A stretch of 64,000 nt of DNA from an uncultured Myxococcaceae bacterium (GCA_945952225.1 CAMFHP010000014.1:34523-98522), one strand, 5' to 3'. Counted from the first letter of the stretch, positions 53,012 through 62,164 are shown. Made by a program: numbers and translations. The notes: a model not told the origin generated them from the sequence alone.

Positions 53012-53674
53012 TCAGCGGTCGGTGACCGTGAGCGAGAGGCCGCCGCCGAGGGCCGTCCACGTGGGCGTCGAGCCCATGAACGGTTGATCCGGGAGCTGCG
53101 CGACGATGCCGTGGAGCGCGAGGCCCACGCGCCAGTTGTAGACGATGGGCCAGTCGCGCCCGACGAGGAGGTTGAGTCCCCACCCGAGCTGCGTGAGCCC
53201 GAAAGCCGCCGCCGAGTCTGCGGCCGCACCGGGGATCTCGACGCCGAGCACCGCGACACCGCCCGACGCGCTGGCCCAGAAGAGTCGTCCGGGCGCGCTG
53301 AAGGTGACCCCGCCGCCGATGATCGAGAGCGTCGACGTAGAGTCGGCGCGGCTCGCGATGGAGCGCTCGTTTCCGCCCACGTAGAGCGTCGGCGTCACGA
53401 GGCTCATCGCGCACGCGTCGACGTGCACCGCGAGGCTGCGATGGAGGTTCACGCCGACGGCGAAGTTGCCCAACGCGCCGGTGCCCGCGAGTGCGAGCTC
53501 CCCGGTGCTCGTGCCGGTCGAGAAGCTGCCGTATCCGACGCCGAGCGCGCCGCGGAAGAAGAACCGTTGGAGTCGCGCGGTGACGGCGGCCTCCTGCGCG
53601 TGCGCATCGCGCGCCGCGAACGTCAGCAACGCGGCGAGCACCGGAGTCACACGGATGCGCCCGAGCCTCGTCAT
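53012..53674 (-). CDS. Small outer-membrane-like beta protein
   Basis: This 220-residue protein has a signal peptide ending at AHAQ. A series of amphipathic beta strands with Gly/Ala-rich turns follows (FFRGALGVGYGSFSTGTS, AVGVNLHRSLAVHVDA, WTALGGGLSLTV), fitting an 8-stranded OMP-like barrel. TAGGAT ends eight bases before the ATG with no ribosome site. The stop is six bases before the flippase start, so both are probably co-transcribed. Confidence 0.62.
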   Translation of the reverse strand: MTRLGRIRVTPVLAALLTFAARDAHAQEAAVTARLQRFFFRGALGVGYGSFSTGTSTGELALAGTGALGNFAVGVNLHRSLAVHVDACAMSLVTPTLYVGGNERSIASRADSTSTLSIIGGGVTFSAPGRLFWASASGGVAVLGVEIPGAAADSAAAFGLTQLGWGLNLLVGRDWPIVYNWRVGLALHGIVAQLPDQPFMGSTPTWTALGGGLSLTVTDR

Positions 53675-53682
53675 CGCGCGCG

Positions 53683-53688
53683 ATCCTA
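53683..53688 (-). promoter_or_regulatory. TAGGAT -10-like box
   Basis: On the minus strand TAGGAT ends eight bases before the ATG at 53674, with no ribosome site between. It is the minus-direction element of the divergent region that also carries the inverted repeat at 53734-53750. Confidence 0.42.
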
Positions 53689-53733
53689 TGCGCTCCCGCT
53701 CGTTCCGCGACGGTGAAACTCTCCAATTCAGCG

Positions 53734-53750
53734 TCAACGGATCGTTGACC
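53734..53750. promoter_or_regulatory. Perfect inverted repeat, operator candidate
   Basis: GTCAACG and CGTTGAC are perfect seven-base arms around GAT. The right arm contains TTGAC, overlapping a possible -35 (TTGACC, 53746-53751) for the Cys-rich gene starting at 53800. A DNA-binding dimer here could act on both divergent genes. The matching -10 is weak (TGACAC). Confidence 0.5.
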
Positions 53751-53799
53751 CCGGCGCGACGTGCGGGTGACACTCCCCGCTCCCCCAACGGAGGCACGC

Positions 53800-55953
53800 G
53801 TGACCTTGCGTATTGTCAGGTTTCTTGCTGGCGTGTTGGCGCTTTCTGCGCTGGCCAGCTGCTCCTCGGAGTCCAACGGCGGTCAGGATTGCGTCCTGCC
53901 GCAGATCGCCTGCAACGGCGCCTGCGTCAACGCCGCCGAGGACAACAACAACTGCGGCGCGTGCGGCGCGCGGTGCGACACCGCGACGACGAGCTGCGTG
54001 CAGGGACGCTGCCTCCCGCTCTGTCCCAACGGCCAGACGCGCTGCAACGGCGCCTGCGTGAACACGCAGCTCGACCAGGCGAACTGCGGCATGTGCGGCA
54101 TGCGCTGCGGGCCGGGCACCGTCTGCACGAACGGCGAGTGCACGGTGGCCTGCTCCTCGGGCCTCACGGCGTGCGAGCTGGCCTCGGGCGACGCGGGGGC
54201 GGCGGTGGTGTGCGTCAACACCGACCGCGACCCGAACAACTGTGGCGGGTGCAACAACCGCTGTCGCACGGGCACCTTCTGCCGCGACGGCGTGTGCCGC
54301 GCCGAGTGCCCCACGGGACAGACGGTGTGCGGTGACGCCTGCGTCGACCTCCAGAGCGATCCCAACAACTGCGGCTCGTGTCGCGCGGCCTGCATGTCGA
54401 ACTACGCGTGCCAGGGCGGACGCTGCCGCCTCGGTGACTGCCCGGCCGACACCACCCAGTGCAGCGGGCGCTGCGTGAACACCACGAACGACCGCTTCAA
54501 CTGCGGCGGATGCAGCATCGTGTGCCCCATGGGCCAGGTGTGCAGCAGCGGCATGTGCCGCGTGGGCTGCGCCGACAGCCAGACGCTCTGCGGCGACACG
54601 TGCGCCGACACGCAGACCAACCGCTCGCACTGCGGCCGCTGCGGCAACGCGTGCCCGGCCGGTCAGGTGTGCCAGGCGGGCGCGTGTACGACCGTCTGCC
54701 AGACGGGCCAGATGCTCTGCGACGGTCGCTGCGTCGACCCCTCGTCGGATCGCGCGCACTGCGGCGGATGCGGCATGGCGTGCCCCGGCTCGCAGATCTG
54801 CGTGGGCGGTTCGTGCATGGCGATGTGCGCCGCGGGCCAGACGCTCTGCGGCACCACGTGTGTGAACACGCAGATCGACCCGGCGAACTGCGGCGCGTGC
54901 GGAACGGCCTGCGGCGCGGGCAACGTGTGTGTGGCCGGCGCGTGCCGCCCGCTCTCGACGGTCGACGCGGGATGCGCGCCGCCGAGCACCTTCTGCGGTG
55001 CGATCTGCGCGAACACGCAGTCGGACAACAACCACTGCGGCCGCTGCGGCAACGCCTGCACCGGCGACCGCCTCTGCGCTGCGGGAATGTGTGTGGCCCC
55101 GTGCCCCGCGGGCAGTGACCGCTGCGGCGGCACGTGCACCAACATCACGACGGACCGCGTGAACTGCGGCGCCTGCGGGCGCACCTGCGCGGGCACGCTG
55201 GCGTGCATCGCCGGGGCGTGCGGATGCGCGACGGGCACCACGAACTGCAGCGACCGTTGCGTCGACACGCAGTCCGACGCGGCCAACTGCGGCGCGTGTG
55301 GAAACGCCTGCGCGACGGGCCTCTTCTGCGTGCGTGGTGTGTGCGGGACGGCGCCGCTCGTTCGGTACACGCGCTCGGCCGCGCCGCCGGCGATCACCGC
55401 CTGGGTGAACGCGTGCACGGCGCCCGGTGCGACGACGGTGCTCGATGGCGCCGACGACGACTCGGTCACGGTGCCGCTGGCGTTCCCCTTCCGCTACTGG
55501 GCGACGGACCTGCGCATGGGCGCGCTCGTGAACGTGAACAGCAACGGCATCATCTCGATGGACGGCGTGTCGAACGCGTCGCGCTTCCCGACGATCCCGT
55601 CGACGCTGTCGCCGAACGGCGTGATCGCGGCGCACTGGGGTGACGACGAGAACCGCAACGCGCAGTGCATCGCGACGGTGGGCACGGCGCCGAACCGTCA
55701 ACAGGTCTTCGAGTGGAACGACTCGGACATCTGCTGCGGCGAGGATCTCAACCACTTCACGTACGAGATCATCCTCAACGAGTCGGGCCCCATCGACCTG
55801 CTCTACCAGACGATGTCGACCGGCGTGACGCGCACGGTGGGCCTCGAGAACCCCGGCGGAACGGAGGGTCTCGCGGGCTGCCCGGGCACCACCCCCACCT
55901 ATTCCTGCTCGCCCGCCACGGGCTACACGGTCCGGTTCGTTCCCGCGCCCTGA
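53800..55953 (+). CDS. Cys-rich repeat lipoprotein (MXAN_6577-like) with nidogen-like end
   Basis: This 717-residue protein has a lipobox (LSALASC) and eleven repeats of about 40-50 residues. Each contains C-x-G-x-C-V/I, a D/N-rich spacer, then N/H-C-G-x-C-G-x-x-C. The last 200 residues are a Cys-poorer beta domain (LAFPFRYWATDLRMGALVNV, SNGIISMDG) resembling nidogen-like domains. GGAGG at 53790-53794 sets the GTG at 53800. Such proteins occur in myxobacteria; a surface or matrix role with many disulfides is likely. It is followed by a paralogue. Confidence 0.85.
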   Translation: MTLRIVRFLAGVLALSALASCSSESNGGQDCVLPQIACNGACVNAAEDNNNCGACGARCDTATTSCVQGRCLPLCPNGQTRCNGACVNTQLDQANCGMCGMRCGPGTVCTNGECTVACSSGLTACELASGDAGAAVVCVNTDRDPNNCGGCNNRCRTGTFCRDGVCRAECPTGQTVCGDACVDLQSDPNNCGSCRAACMSNYACQGGRCRLGDCPADTTQCSGRCVNTTNDRFNCGGCSIVCPMGQVCSSGMCRVGCADSQTLCGDTCADTQTNRSHCGRCGNACPAGQVCQAGACTTVCQTGQMLCDGRCVDPSSDRAHCGGCGMACPGSQICVGGSCMAMCAAGQTLCGTTCVNTQIDPANCGACGTACGAGNVCVAGACRPLSTVDAGCAPPSTFCGAICANTQSDNNHCGRCGNACTGDRLCAAGMCVAPCPAGSDRCGGTCTNITTDRVNCGACGRTCAGTLACIAGACGCATGTTNCSDRCVDTQSDAANCGACGNACATGLFCVRGVCGTAPLVRYTRSAAPPAITAWVNACTAPGATTVLDGADDDSVTVPLAFPFRYWATDLRMGALVNVNSNGIISMDGVSNASRFPTIPSTLSPNGVIAAHWGDDENRNAQCIATVGTAPNRQQVFEWNDSDICCGEDLNHFTYEIILNESGPIDLLYQTMSTGVTRTVGLENPGGTEGLAGCPGTTPTYSCSPATGYTVRFVPAP

Positions 55954-55982
55954 GGCGTGGCCCAGGAGATGACATCGTGCAC

Positions 55983-55997
55983 GGAGGAGATCCTTTG
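55983..55997 (+). promoter_or_regulatory. Strong ribosome site selecting a TTG start
   Basis: GGAGGAGA (55983-55990) lies four bases before TTG 55995-55997. It falls after an in-frame GTG at 55977, so it favours the TTG as the start of the second Cys-rich gene. Confidence 0.6.
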
Positions 55998-58343
55998 AGC
56001 CTTCACCCCCTGCGCCTCGCCGCGCTCGCCGCTGTTGCCGCGCTCGCGGCTGCGTGCGGTGACACCACGTCGACGCCCCGCTTCGTGGGCCTCGACGCCG
56101 ACACCCCGACCGACATCGTCGAGAGCGACGGCCCCTGCGCGCTCCCGAACATCACCTGCGCCCGCGTCTGCGTGAACCCCGCCGAAGACCCCCGCAATTG
56201 CGGCGGCTGCGGCATCAACTGCGGCTCCGGTCGCGTGTGCATCAACGGCGTGTGCGACAACGAGTGCCCCTCGTCGCCCGTGCGCCAGAGCCGCTGCGAC
56301 GGTCGCTGCACCGACACCAACGTCGACCGTACGAACTGCGGCGCGTGCGGACGCGTGTGCCCCGAGGGCCAGGTGTGCTCCGCGGGCGCCTGCCAGATCG
56401 AGTGCGGGCCCCAGTACACCTCGTGCCGCGCCTCGACGACGGCCGTCGATGGCGGCGTGCGCGACTCGGGCGTGCGCGACGCGTCGGCGGATGCGACCGC
56501 AACGGGCCCCGCCGTGCGCTGCGCCGACATTCGCAGCGACGATCAGCACTGCGGCGCCTGCGGCAACGCGTGCCCCCTCGGCAACACCTGCGTCAACGGG
56601 GTCTGCGAGCTGCGATGCCCCTCGACGCAGACGCGCTGCGGCGATCGCTGCGTGAACCTTCAGACCTCGCAGACCGACTGCGGCGCGTGCGGAACCGCCT
56701 GCACGGGCCTCCAGCGCTGCGTCGCAGGCGCGTGCACCGGCATGGCGTGCCCCACGGGCGCAACGCAATGCGGAACCACCTGCGTCGACCTGCAGACGAG
56801 CACGGCGAACTGCGGCGCGTGCGGCACGGCGTGTCCTGCGCCTCAGTTCTGCCGTGCGGGGCGTTGCGTGCTCGAGTGCCCGACCGGGCGCACGGCGTGT
56901 GACAGCCGCTGCGTCGACCTCCAGACCGATCGCACCAACTGCGGGATGTGCGGCAACGCATGCCCCGCGGGCCAGGACTGCGTGACCGGCATGTGCCGCC
57001 TCACGTGCTCGATGGGCACCACGGCGTGCAGCGGCCGCTGCGTCGACCTCAGCTCCGATCGCACCAACTGCGGCGCGTGCGGAACCACCTGCGGCGCGGG
57101 CCAGCTCTGCAACGGCGGCTCGTGCGCGCCCCGCTGCGCCGATACGCAGACCACCTGCAGCGGCGTGTGCGTCGACACCGCGGTCGACCCCGCGAACTGC
57201 GGCGGCTGCGGCATCGCGTGCGGGCCGGGCTATGCGTGCGCGAGCGGATTCTGCCGCGCGCTCGTGGGCACCGACGTCGCCGACTGCCCGTCTCCGAGCG
57301 TGCAGTGCGGGCTCGTGTGCGCCGACATTCGCAACGACAACGAGAACTGCGGCCGCTGCGGCAACCGCTGCACGGCGGACCGCGTGTGCGCCGTGGGCAT
57401 GTGCGTCGCGCCCTGCCAGGCCGGACAGAACCGCTGCGGGGCCGAGTGCGTGAACTTCCTCGGCGACCGCAACAACTGCGGCCGCTGCGGGAACGTCTGC
57501 GCCACGGGGCTCTCGTGCGTGTCGGGCATGTGCGCGATGGAGCCGACCTTCCGCATCGACACGCTCAACACGACGATGGCGATGTGCCGCACGATCGACC
57601 ACGACGCGCTGTCGGGTGACGACCGCGGTGGCATCGCGGTGTCGGGCACGAACGTGTTCTACACGGGTGACACGGCCACGGTGCGCGCGTCGCTGACCGA
57701 CCTCTCGGGTCTCGCGAGCGTCGGCGCGCAGCACGACATGTTGCTCAGCGACCTCGCCTCGGGCGAGGCCTACGTGATGCTGAACGCCGCGGGCGCCGAG
57801 CTCTCGTACTTCACCGCGACCTTCCCCTTCACGGTGACCCAGCTCGGCGTGCTCAACGGCACCACCGGCGCCCTCACGATGACGCGCATCCCGCTGTCGG
57901 AGCCGCTCATCCTCCGCAGCGGCGCGGGCATCTTCTCGGGCCGCGGCCGCGCGTACGTCTTCACGCCGGGCGCGACGACGAACACGGGCATCTGGTACCA
58001 GGTGCGCCTGCCCGCGGGCACGGTCACCACGCTGCGCTCTGCGGCGCCCACGCCGACGCACACGTTCTGCGAGAGCTGGGCTTTCTGGGGCATCGCGGAG
58101 TTCTTCGACAGCGCGCCCTCGGCGGTCTTCGTCGAGTCGGGCACGCGCATCGTCCGCTATCGCATCAGCGATGGCACGGTGACGACCGTCGCCACGACGA
58201 CCTCACCGACCTTCTCGGACATGTGCTCGCTGACCTTCTCGCCGATGCAGAACCGCTGGTACTTCCACTACGAAGGAAGCGGCTTCGCCGGCGGCACGTC
58301 GGAGACCCTCGGCTACTGCCCGGGCACCTTCTCGACGCCCTGA
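55995..58343 (+). CDS. Cys-rich repeat lipoprotein, paralogue of 53800-55953
   Basis: This 782-residue protein begins LRLAALAAVAALAAAC (lipobox) and has ten repeats ending in NCGxCGxxC. Near residue 155 one repeat is interrupted by an Asp/Ala-rich insert. The C-terminal 260 residues form a different, beta-rich domain (TDLSGLASVGAQHDMLLSDL, AYVFTPGATTNTGIWYQVRL). The TTG start is supported by GGAGGAGA. It begins 41 bases after the first paralogue's stop. Divergent C-domains on a shared repeat scaffold suggest different ligands. Confidence 0.85.
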   Translation: MSLHPLRLAALAAVAALAAACGDTTSTPRFVGLDADTPTDIVESDGPCALPNITCARVCVNPAEDPRNCGGCGINCGSGRVCINGVCDNECPSSPVRQSRCDGRCTDTNVDRTNCGACGRVCPEGQVCSAGACQIECGPQYTSCRASTTAVDGGVRDSGVRDASADATATGPAVRCADIRSDDQHCGACGNACPLGNTCVNGVCELRCPSTQTRCGDRCVNLQTSQTDCGACGTACTGLQRCVAGACTGMACPTGATQCGTTCVDLQTSTANCGACGTACPAPQFCRAGRCVLECPTGRTACDSRCVDLQTDRTNCGMCGNACPAGQDCVTGMCRLTCSMGTTACSGRCVDLSSDRTNCGACGTTCGAGQLCNGGSCAPRCADTQTTCSGVCVDTAVDPANCGGCGIACGPGYACASGFCRALVGTDVADCPSPSVQCGLVCADIRNDNENCGRCGNRCTADRVCAVGMCVAPCQAGQNRCGAECVNFLGDRNNCGRCGNVCATGLSCVSGMCAMEPTFRIDTLNTTMAMCRTIDHDALSGDDRGGIAVSGTNVFYTGDTATVRASLTDLSGLASVGAQHDMLLSDLASGEAYVMLNAAGAELSYFTATFPFTVTQLGVLNGTTGALTMTRIPLSEPLILRSGAGIFSGRGRAYVFTPGATTNTGIWYQVRLPAGTVTTLRSAAPTPTHTFCESWAFWGIAEFFDSAPSAVFVESGTRIVRYRISDGTVTTVATTTSPTFSDMCSLTFSPMQNRWYFHYEGSGFAGGTSETLGYCPGTFSTP

Positions 58344-58350
58344 GGGGCGT
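58335..58350. terminator. Hairpin spanning the stop codon between convergent genes
   Basis: ACGCCC (58335-58340) and GGGCGT (58345-58350) form a perfect six-pair stem around TGAG, which includes the stop codon. No T tract follows on either strand. It may be a weak bidirectional stop. Confidence 0.35.
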
Positions 58351-58361
58351 ATCTCCCTGCA

Positions 58362-58736
58362 CTAGGCGAAGCTCACCTGCGAGGGGCGTTCGAGGGGATT
58401 CCCATCGAGCGCCTCCTGCGCCTCGTCGCACGCCCTCAGCACGGCGTCGCACATCTTCACGCACGGCGTGGGAACGTCACCGAGCTCCATGCGCCGCAGC
58501 AGCACCTCGCGTGCGGCGTTCCTCACGTCGATGGCCGTCGCGCGCCCCTGACACCACTGCTCCACCACGTGGAGCGACTCCTCGCAGCTCGGCTCCGGCG
58601 GCGCGCCCGCGGCCCGCGCCGCGCGAAACACGCTGCGCGCGATGGCGCACTGCACGAGCGTGCTCCGTCGGGCGTCTTCGTGGTCGTGATCGATCAGGGC
58701 GCCGCCCCAGCCTCGCTCGTCTCGTGCGCGGTACAT
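58362..58736 (-). CDS. Small hypothetical protein
   Basis: This 124-residue soluble, mostly helical protein has five cysteines (LVQCAIARSVFRAARAAG, EESLHVVEQWCQGRATAIDV). GGAGG lies eight bases before the ATG. No family is recognised; it is divergent from nothing and convergent with the Cys-rich gene. Confidence 0.58.
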   Translation of the reverse strand: MYRARDERGWGGALIDHDHEDARRSTLVQCAIARSVFRAARAAGAPPEPSCEESLHVVEQWCQGRATAIDVRNAAREVLLRRMELGDVPTPCVKMCDAVLRACDEAQEALDGNPLERPSQVSFA

Positions 58737-58821
58737 CGTCGCCGCCTCCGTATGGCGCGGCAGGCTCCGAGGCCACCGAGGGTCGGGGCCACGCCGTCAC
58801 GCTCCACACGGAGTGAACGGC

Positions 58822-61296
58822 TCAGGGAGCGTCGAGGTTGAGGCAGTCGTACTCGAGCGCGTCGAGGTAGCGGGTGTACGGGTTCGCGCCATCGTCTGCG
58901 TAGAGCTGCGACGCGATCACGCGCGCGCCGCGCAGATCCCCGGTGATCGATCGCTCCCAGGCTTCCATGCCGTGCCGTTCGATGCGCGCTTCGAGGGCCC
59001 ATGATGCCTCAGGCCGCGGCGCGAGCGAGAGCATCGTCGCCACACGAAACGGCCGTCCGCCGTGAGATCGGTAGAACTCCACCGCCGGGAGGTCATCGAC
59101 CATCGGTGCCGCGCCATCGATCCATCGCCGCACCGCAGCGTCATCGAGCACGCGCGTCGCGAGGAGCCGCTCCGGTCGATCGAATCCCACCTCCGCGAGA
59201 CTCTCGCGCACCGCTCCACGCCAGCGCGAGCGCCACCGCGCGAGGTCGGGCGAGAGCGGTCGCATCGACGCGAGCACGACGCCTTCGGAGCGGCTGGGGA
59301 GGTACACCTCGACGTGCGCGAACTCCGCCGTGATCGACGCGAGCATCGCGCGTCCGAGCGCCTCGCTCTGTTGGTCGAAGGGAATCCATTGCGCGAGCAC
59401 GCCGCCCTCGCGAAGCCTTCGCCGCGCGGCCACGTAGAACTCACGGGCGTAGAGCGTCGCAGCGCCCTCGGCGGTGGGGGGAGGCGGTTCGAGCGAGAGC
59501 ACGTTCCACTGCTGCCGCGCGGTCTCGAGGTGATGTCGCCCGTCGTCGACCACGAGGCGCACGCGCGGATCGTCGAGCACGCCGCGGTTGCTCGCGCGAA
59601 AGTGCCGCGCGAACTCGAACACATCGCGGTTGATGTCGACGATCGTGAGCGTGCCGAGTGAGGGGTGCGCAGTGAAGGCGCCCGCGGTGGTGCCCGTGCC
59701 GAAACAGACCTCGGCGACGTCGAGGGCGTCCTCGGTGTCGATCTGCAGCAGGGGCAGGTGCGCGAGCGCACGCATGTACCGCTTCGCCGGTGGGATCGTG
59801 CTCGCGTACGACACCGTGCCGAAGATGAGCTGCTGATACGAGAAGTCGTCGCGGCACCGCCCGCGGCAGTGATTGGGCGAGGCGGCGCACACGTCGCTGC
59901 GCGTGTATCCGAGAACCGCGGCGGTTCCGTCGCGTCCCTCGCGCGCAGCCAGCACGCGGGCGCGCGGAAAGGTCGTCACCGCACGCAGCAGGTAGTCCGA
60001 CGGCACGCACGCGAGCGCCACGGCGACGGCAAGCGCGACCCGCGCGGTGCGTCCCGCGTCACCACGCCACGGCACACGACCGTGCATGCGAGACCGCGCG
60101 AACACCGCCACGGCGAGCGTCGCGCACACCGCAATCTCGAACGAGCGCAGCGTGCCGAGCGCAGGCACCAACGCGAGCCCCGCGAGCAGCGAGCCGGCGA
60201 CGCCACCCAGGGTGTTCGCCGCGCCGAGGAGCCCGACGCCACGGCCCACACGGCCCGTCGTGTGAGCGCCCGCCGCGAGCACGAGCGGATAGCTCAGTCC
60301 CATCAGCGTCGCAGGGCCAAGGATGATCACGGCGCCGATCGCGAGGTGCACGAGGTCCGCGTCGTTCGCCGAGGAGCGCGCAGTGAGCCACGAGGCGAGC
60401 GTGCCCGTGCGCCCGAGGAGCGCGACCGAGACGAGCACCGCGGCCGCCTGCGCGACCTGCGCATCGGAGAGGAGCTCCCAATGGTCCGTGCGACGGGCGA
60501 AGCGTCGGGCGTAGAGGGCGCCGCCGAGTGCGAGGCCCGCGAGGTACACCGCGAGCAGCAGCGTGAACGCGTAGGTCGACGACCGCACGAACGAGTGCAG
60601 CACGCGGAACCACAACACCTCGCACGCGATCGCCGAGAACCCTGTGAGCGCCGCCGCTGCGACGAGCGCGCCGAAGCCTCGCGCGGGCGCAGCATCGAGC
60701 GACACGCTGCGCGGGGCATCGGGGAGCGGAAGGCGCCACGCGAGCGCCGCGACCACGACGTTGCAGGCCGACGCGAGGGCCGCCGTGCGCACCATGCCGA
60801 GCGTGCCGAGGAGCGAGAAGCCCGCGAGCGAGCACCCCGCCACCGCGCCCAGCGTGTTCAGGCTGTAGAGCGCTCCGAGCGGAGCCGCGGCGCGCTGCGG
60901 GTCGGACGTGACGGCGCGCGCGAGCACCGGCAGCGTGGCCCCCATCGCGACGGTCGGCGCGAGCACGACCACGAAGCCGAGGGCGAGGCGCGCGGGCAGC
61001 GTCGAGAGCGCGGGGGGGCCGTGGTCGGCCATCCAGAGCGAGAGCGGCGATGCCTGCGCGAGGAGCGTGCTGATGGCGAGCGCTGCGACCGCCGTGATCG
61101 CTTCGAGCGCGGCGTACACCCGCACGAGCGCGCCGCCGCGGTCGGCGAGGCGTGCGCCGACGAGGCTGCCGAGCATGAGGCCGGCGAGAAAGGCGGCCAC
61201 GACGAGGCTCACCGCCACCGTGCTGTGGCCGACCCACGCCGCGAGCTGGCGGACCCAGATGACCTCGAACACGAGCCCGCTCGCGCCCGAGAGCAC
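58822..61296 (-). CDS. Membrane protein fused to spermidine-synthase-like domain
   Basis: This 824-residue protein has about 12 membrane helices in residues 1-430 (SGASGLVFEVIWVRQLAAW, ALYSLNTLGAVAGC, GANTLGGVAGSLLA). A SpeE-like Rossmann domain follows with VCFGTGTTAGAF, VDINRDVFEFARHF and DDGRHHLETARQQW. Fusions of this kind are common in Myxococcota; polyamine synthesis is doubtful because the SpeE active-site Asp region reads LSLEPPPP. The GTG at 61296 falls within the expected first helix, so the N-terminus may be incomplete. Confidence 0.82.
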   Translation of the reverse strand: MLSGASGLVFEVIWVRQLAAWVGHSTVAVSLVVAAFLAGLMLGSLVGARLADRGGALVRVYAALEAITAVAALAISTLLAQASPLSLWMADHGPPALSTLPARLALGFVVVLAPTVAMGATLPVLARAVTSDPQRAAAPLGALYSLNTLGAVAGCSLAGFSLLGTLGMVRTAALASACNVVVAALAWRLPLPDAPRSVSLDAAPARGFGALVAAAALTGFSAIACEVLWFRVLHSFVRSSTYAFTLLLAVYLAGLALGGALYARRFARRTDHWELLSDAQVAQAAAVLVSVALLGRTGTLASWLTARSSANDADLVHLAIGAVIILGPATLMGLSYPLVLAAGAHTTGRVGRGVGLLGAANTLGGVAGSLLAGLALVPALGTLRSFEIAVCATLAVAVFARSRMHGRVPWRGDAGRTARVALAVAVALACVPSDYLLRAVTTFPRARVLAAREGRDGTAAVLGYTRSDVCAASPNHCRGRCRDDFSYQQLIFGTVSYASTIPPAKRYMRALAHLPLLQIDTEDALDVAEVCFGTGTTAGAFTAHPSLGTLTIVDINRDVFEFARHFRASNRGVLDDPRVRLVVDDGRHHLETARQQWNVLSLEPPPPTAEGAATLYAREFYVAARRRLREGGVLAQWIPFDQQSEALGRAMLASITAEFAHVEVYLPSRSEGVVLASMRPLSPDLARWRSRWRGAVRESLAEVGFDRPERLLATRVLDDAAVRRWIDGAAPMVDDLPAVEFYRSHGGRPFRVATMLSLAPRPEASWALEARIERHGMEAWERSITGDLRGARVIASQLYADDGANPYTRYLDALEYDCLNLDAP

Positions 61297-61396
61297 GAAG
61301 AGCGGCGCGATGCGGCGATGGAGCGGGCTGGCGAGCAGGGGAGGGACGTGCGGGCGAAGGGGCGATCGTCACGCGTCAACGGACGCGCGGCCGATG

Positions 61397-62164
61397 CTAC
61401 ATCGAAAGGCCGCCGTCGACGTCGATCGTGCGGGCGTTGAAGTAGTCGCACTCGAGCACGAACTTCACCGCGCGCCAGATGTCCTCGGGCACGCCGATGC
61501 GGCCCACGGGGATGTTCGCGACGAGCGCGTCGCGCGCCTTCTGGTTCATGCCCTGGGTCATGGGGGTCTCGATCATGCCGGGAGCCACGGCGCCCACGCG
61601 CACGCCGAACGACGCGAACTCGCGCGCCCAGGTCACGGTGTTCGCTGCGAGCGCAGCCTTGGCCGCGGTGTAGTTCGACTGGCCGCGGTTGCCGTGACGG
61701 GCGATCGACGAGATGTTCACGATGACGCCGGGGCGGGCGCCGCTCTCGACCATCTTCGAAACGACCTCGCGCACCGCGAGGGTCGCGCCGGTGAGGTTCA
61801 CGCCGATCACCGCGTCCCACTGGTCGCGCGTGAGCTTGATGACCTTGCCGGTCTCGCGGTCCTTCTTCACGAGCAGGCCGTCACGCAGGATGCCCGCGTT
61901 GTTGATGAGACCGTTGAGGCCACCCATCGCCTCGTGCGCCCACGCCACGAAGGCGATCACGTCGGCCTCGTCGGCCACGTTGAGGCGACGCGCGTGGATC
62001 TTCCCCGGAAGCCCCTTGCTCGCCTCGATGAGGCCCGCGAAGGCCTCTTCCTTCACGTCACCGACGGCCACCTGCGCGCCCGCCTCCGCGAGACGCTGCG
62101 CGAAATGCGCGCCCATGCCCTGCGCGCCGCCCGTGACGATGATCTTGAGGTCCTTGAGTTCCAT
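61397..62164 (-). CDS. Short-chain dehydrogenase/reductase
   Basis: This 255-residue classical SDR has the cofactor motif TGGAQGMG, the NNAGIL strand, catalytic Ser in ISSIARHGN, YTAAK (YxxxK) and the PGMIETPMT segment. The ending DGGLSM is typical of FabG-like enzymes. The substrate is unknown; 3-oxoacyl reductases and hydroxyacyl-CoA dehydrogenases share this layout. A strong GGAGGAGA site and a TAGAAC box upstream support the ATG at 62164. A gap of 100 bases separates it from the fusion gene. Confidence 0.9.
   Translation of the reverse strand: MELKDLKIIVTGGAQGMGAHFAQRLAEAGAQVAVGDVKEEAFAGLIEASKGLPGKIHARRLNVADEADVIAFVAWAHEAMGGLNGLINNAGILRDGLLVKKDRETGKVIKLTRDQWDAVIGVNLTGATLAVREVVSKMVESGARPGVIVNISSIARHGNRGQSNYTAAKAALAANTVTWAREFASFGVRVGAVAPGMIETPMTQGMNQKARDALVANIPVGRIGVPEDIWRAVKFVLECDYFNARTIDVDGGLSM

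Noticed and set aside
51510..53876. 788-codon version of the flippase-like gene
   Set aside because: The first 290 residues are shadow sequence over the beta-barrel-like gene; the MOP family start fits ATG 53006.
53883..57214. Repeated DNA in the Cys-rich genes as a CRISPR-like array
   Set aside because: The repeats are imperfect, in frame and encode Cys-rich protein units; there are no uniform spacers or cas genes.
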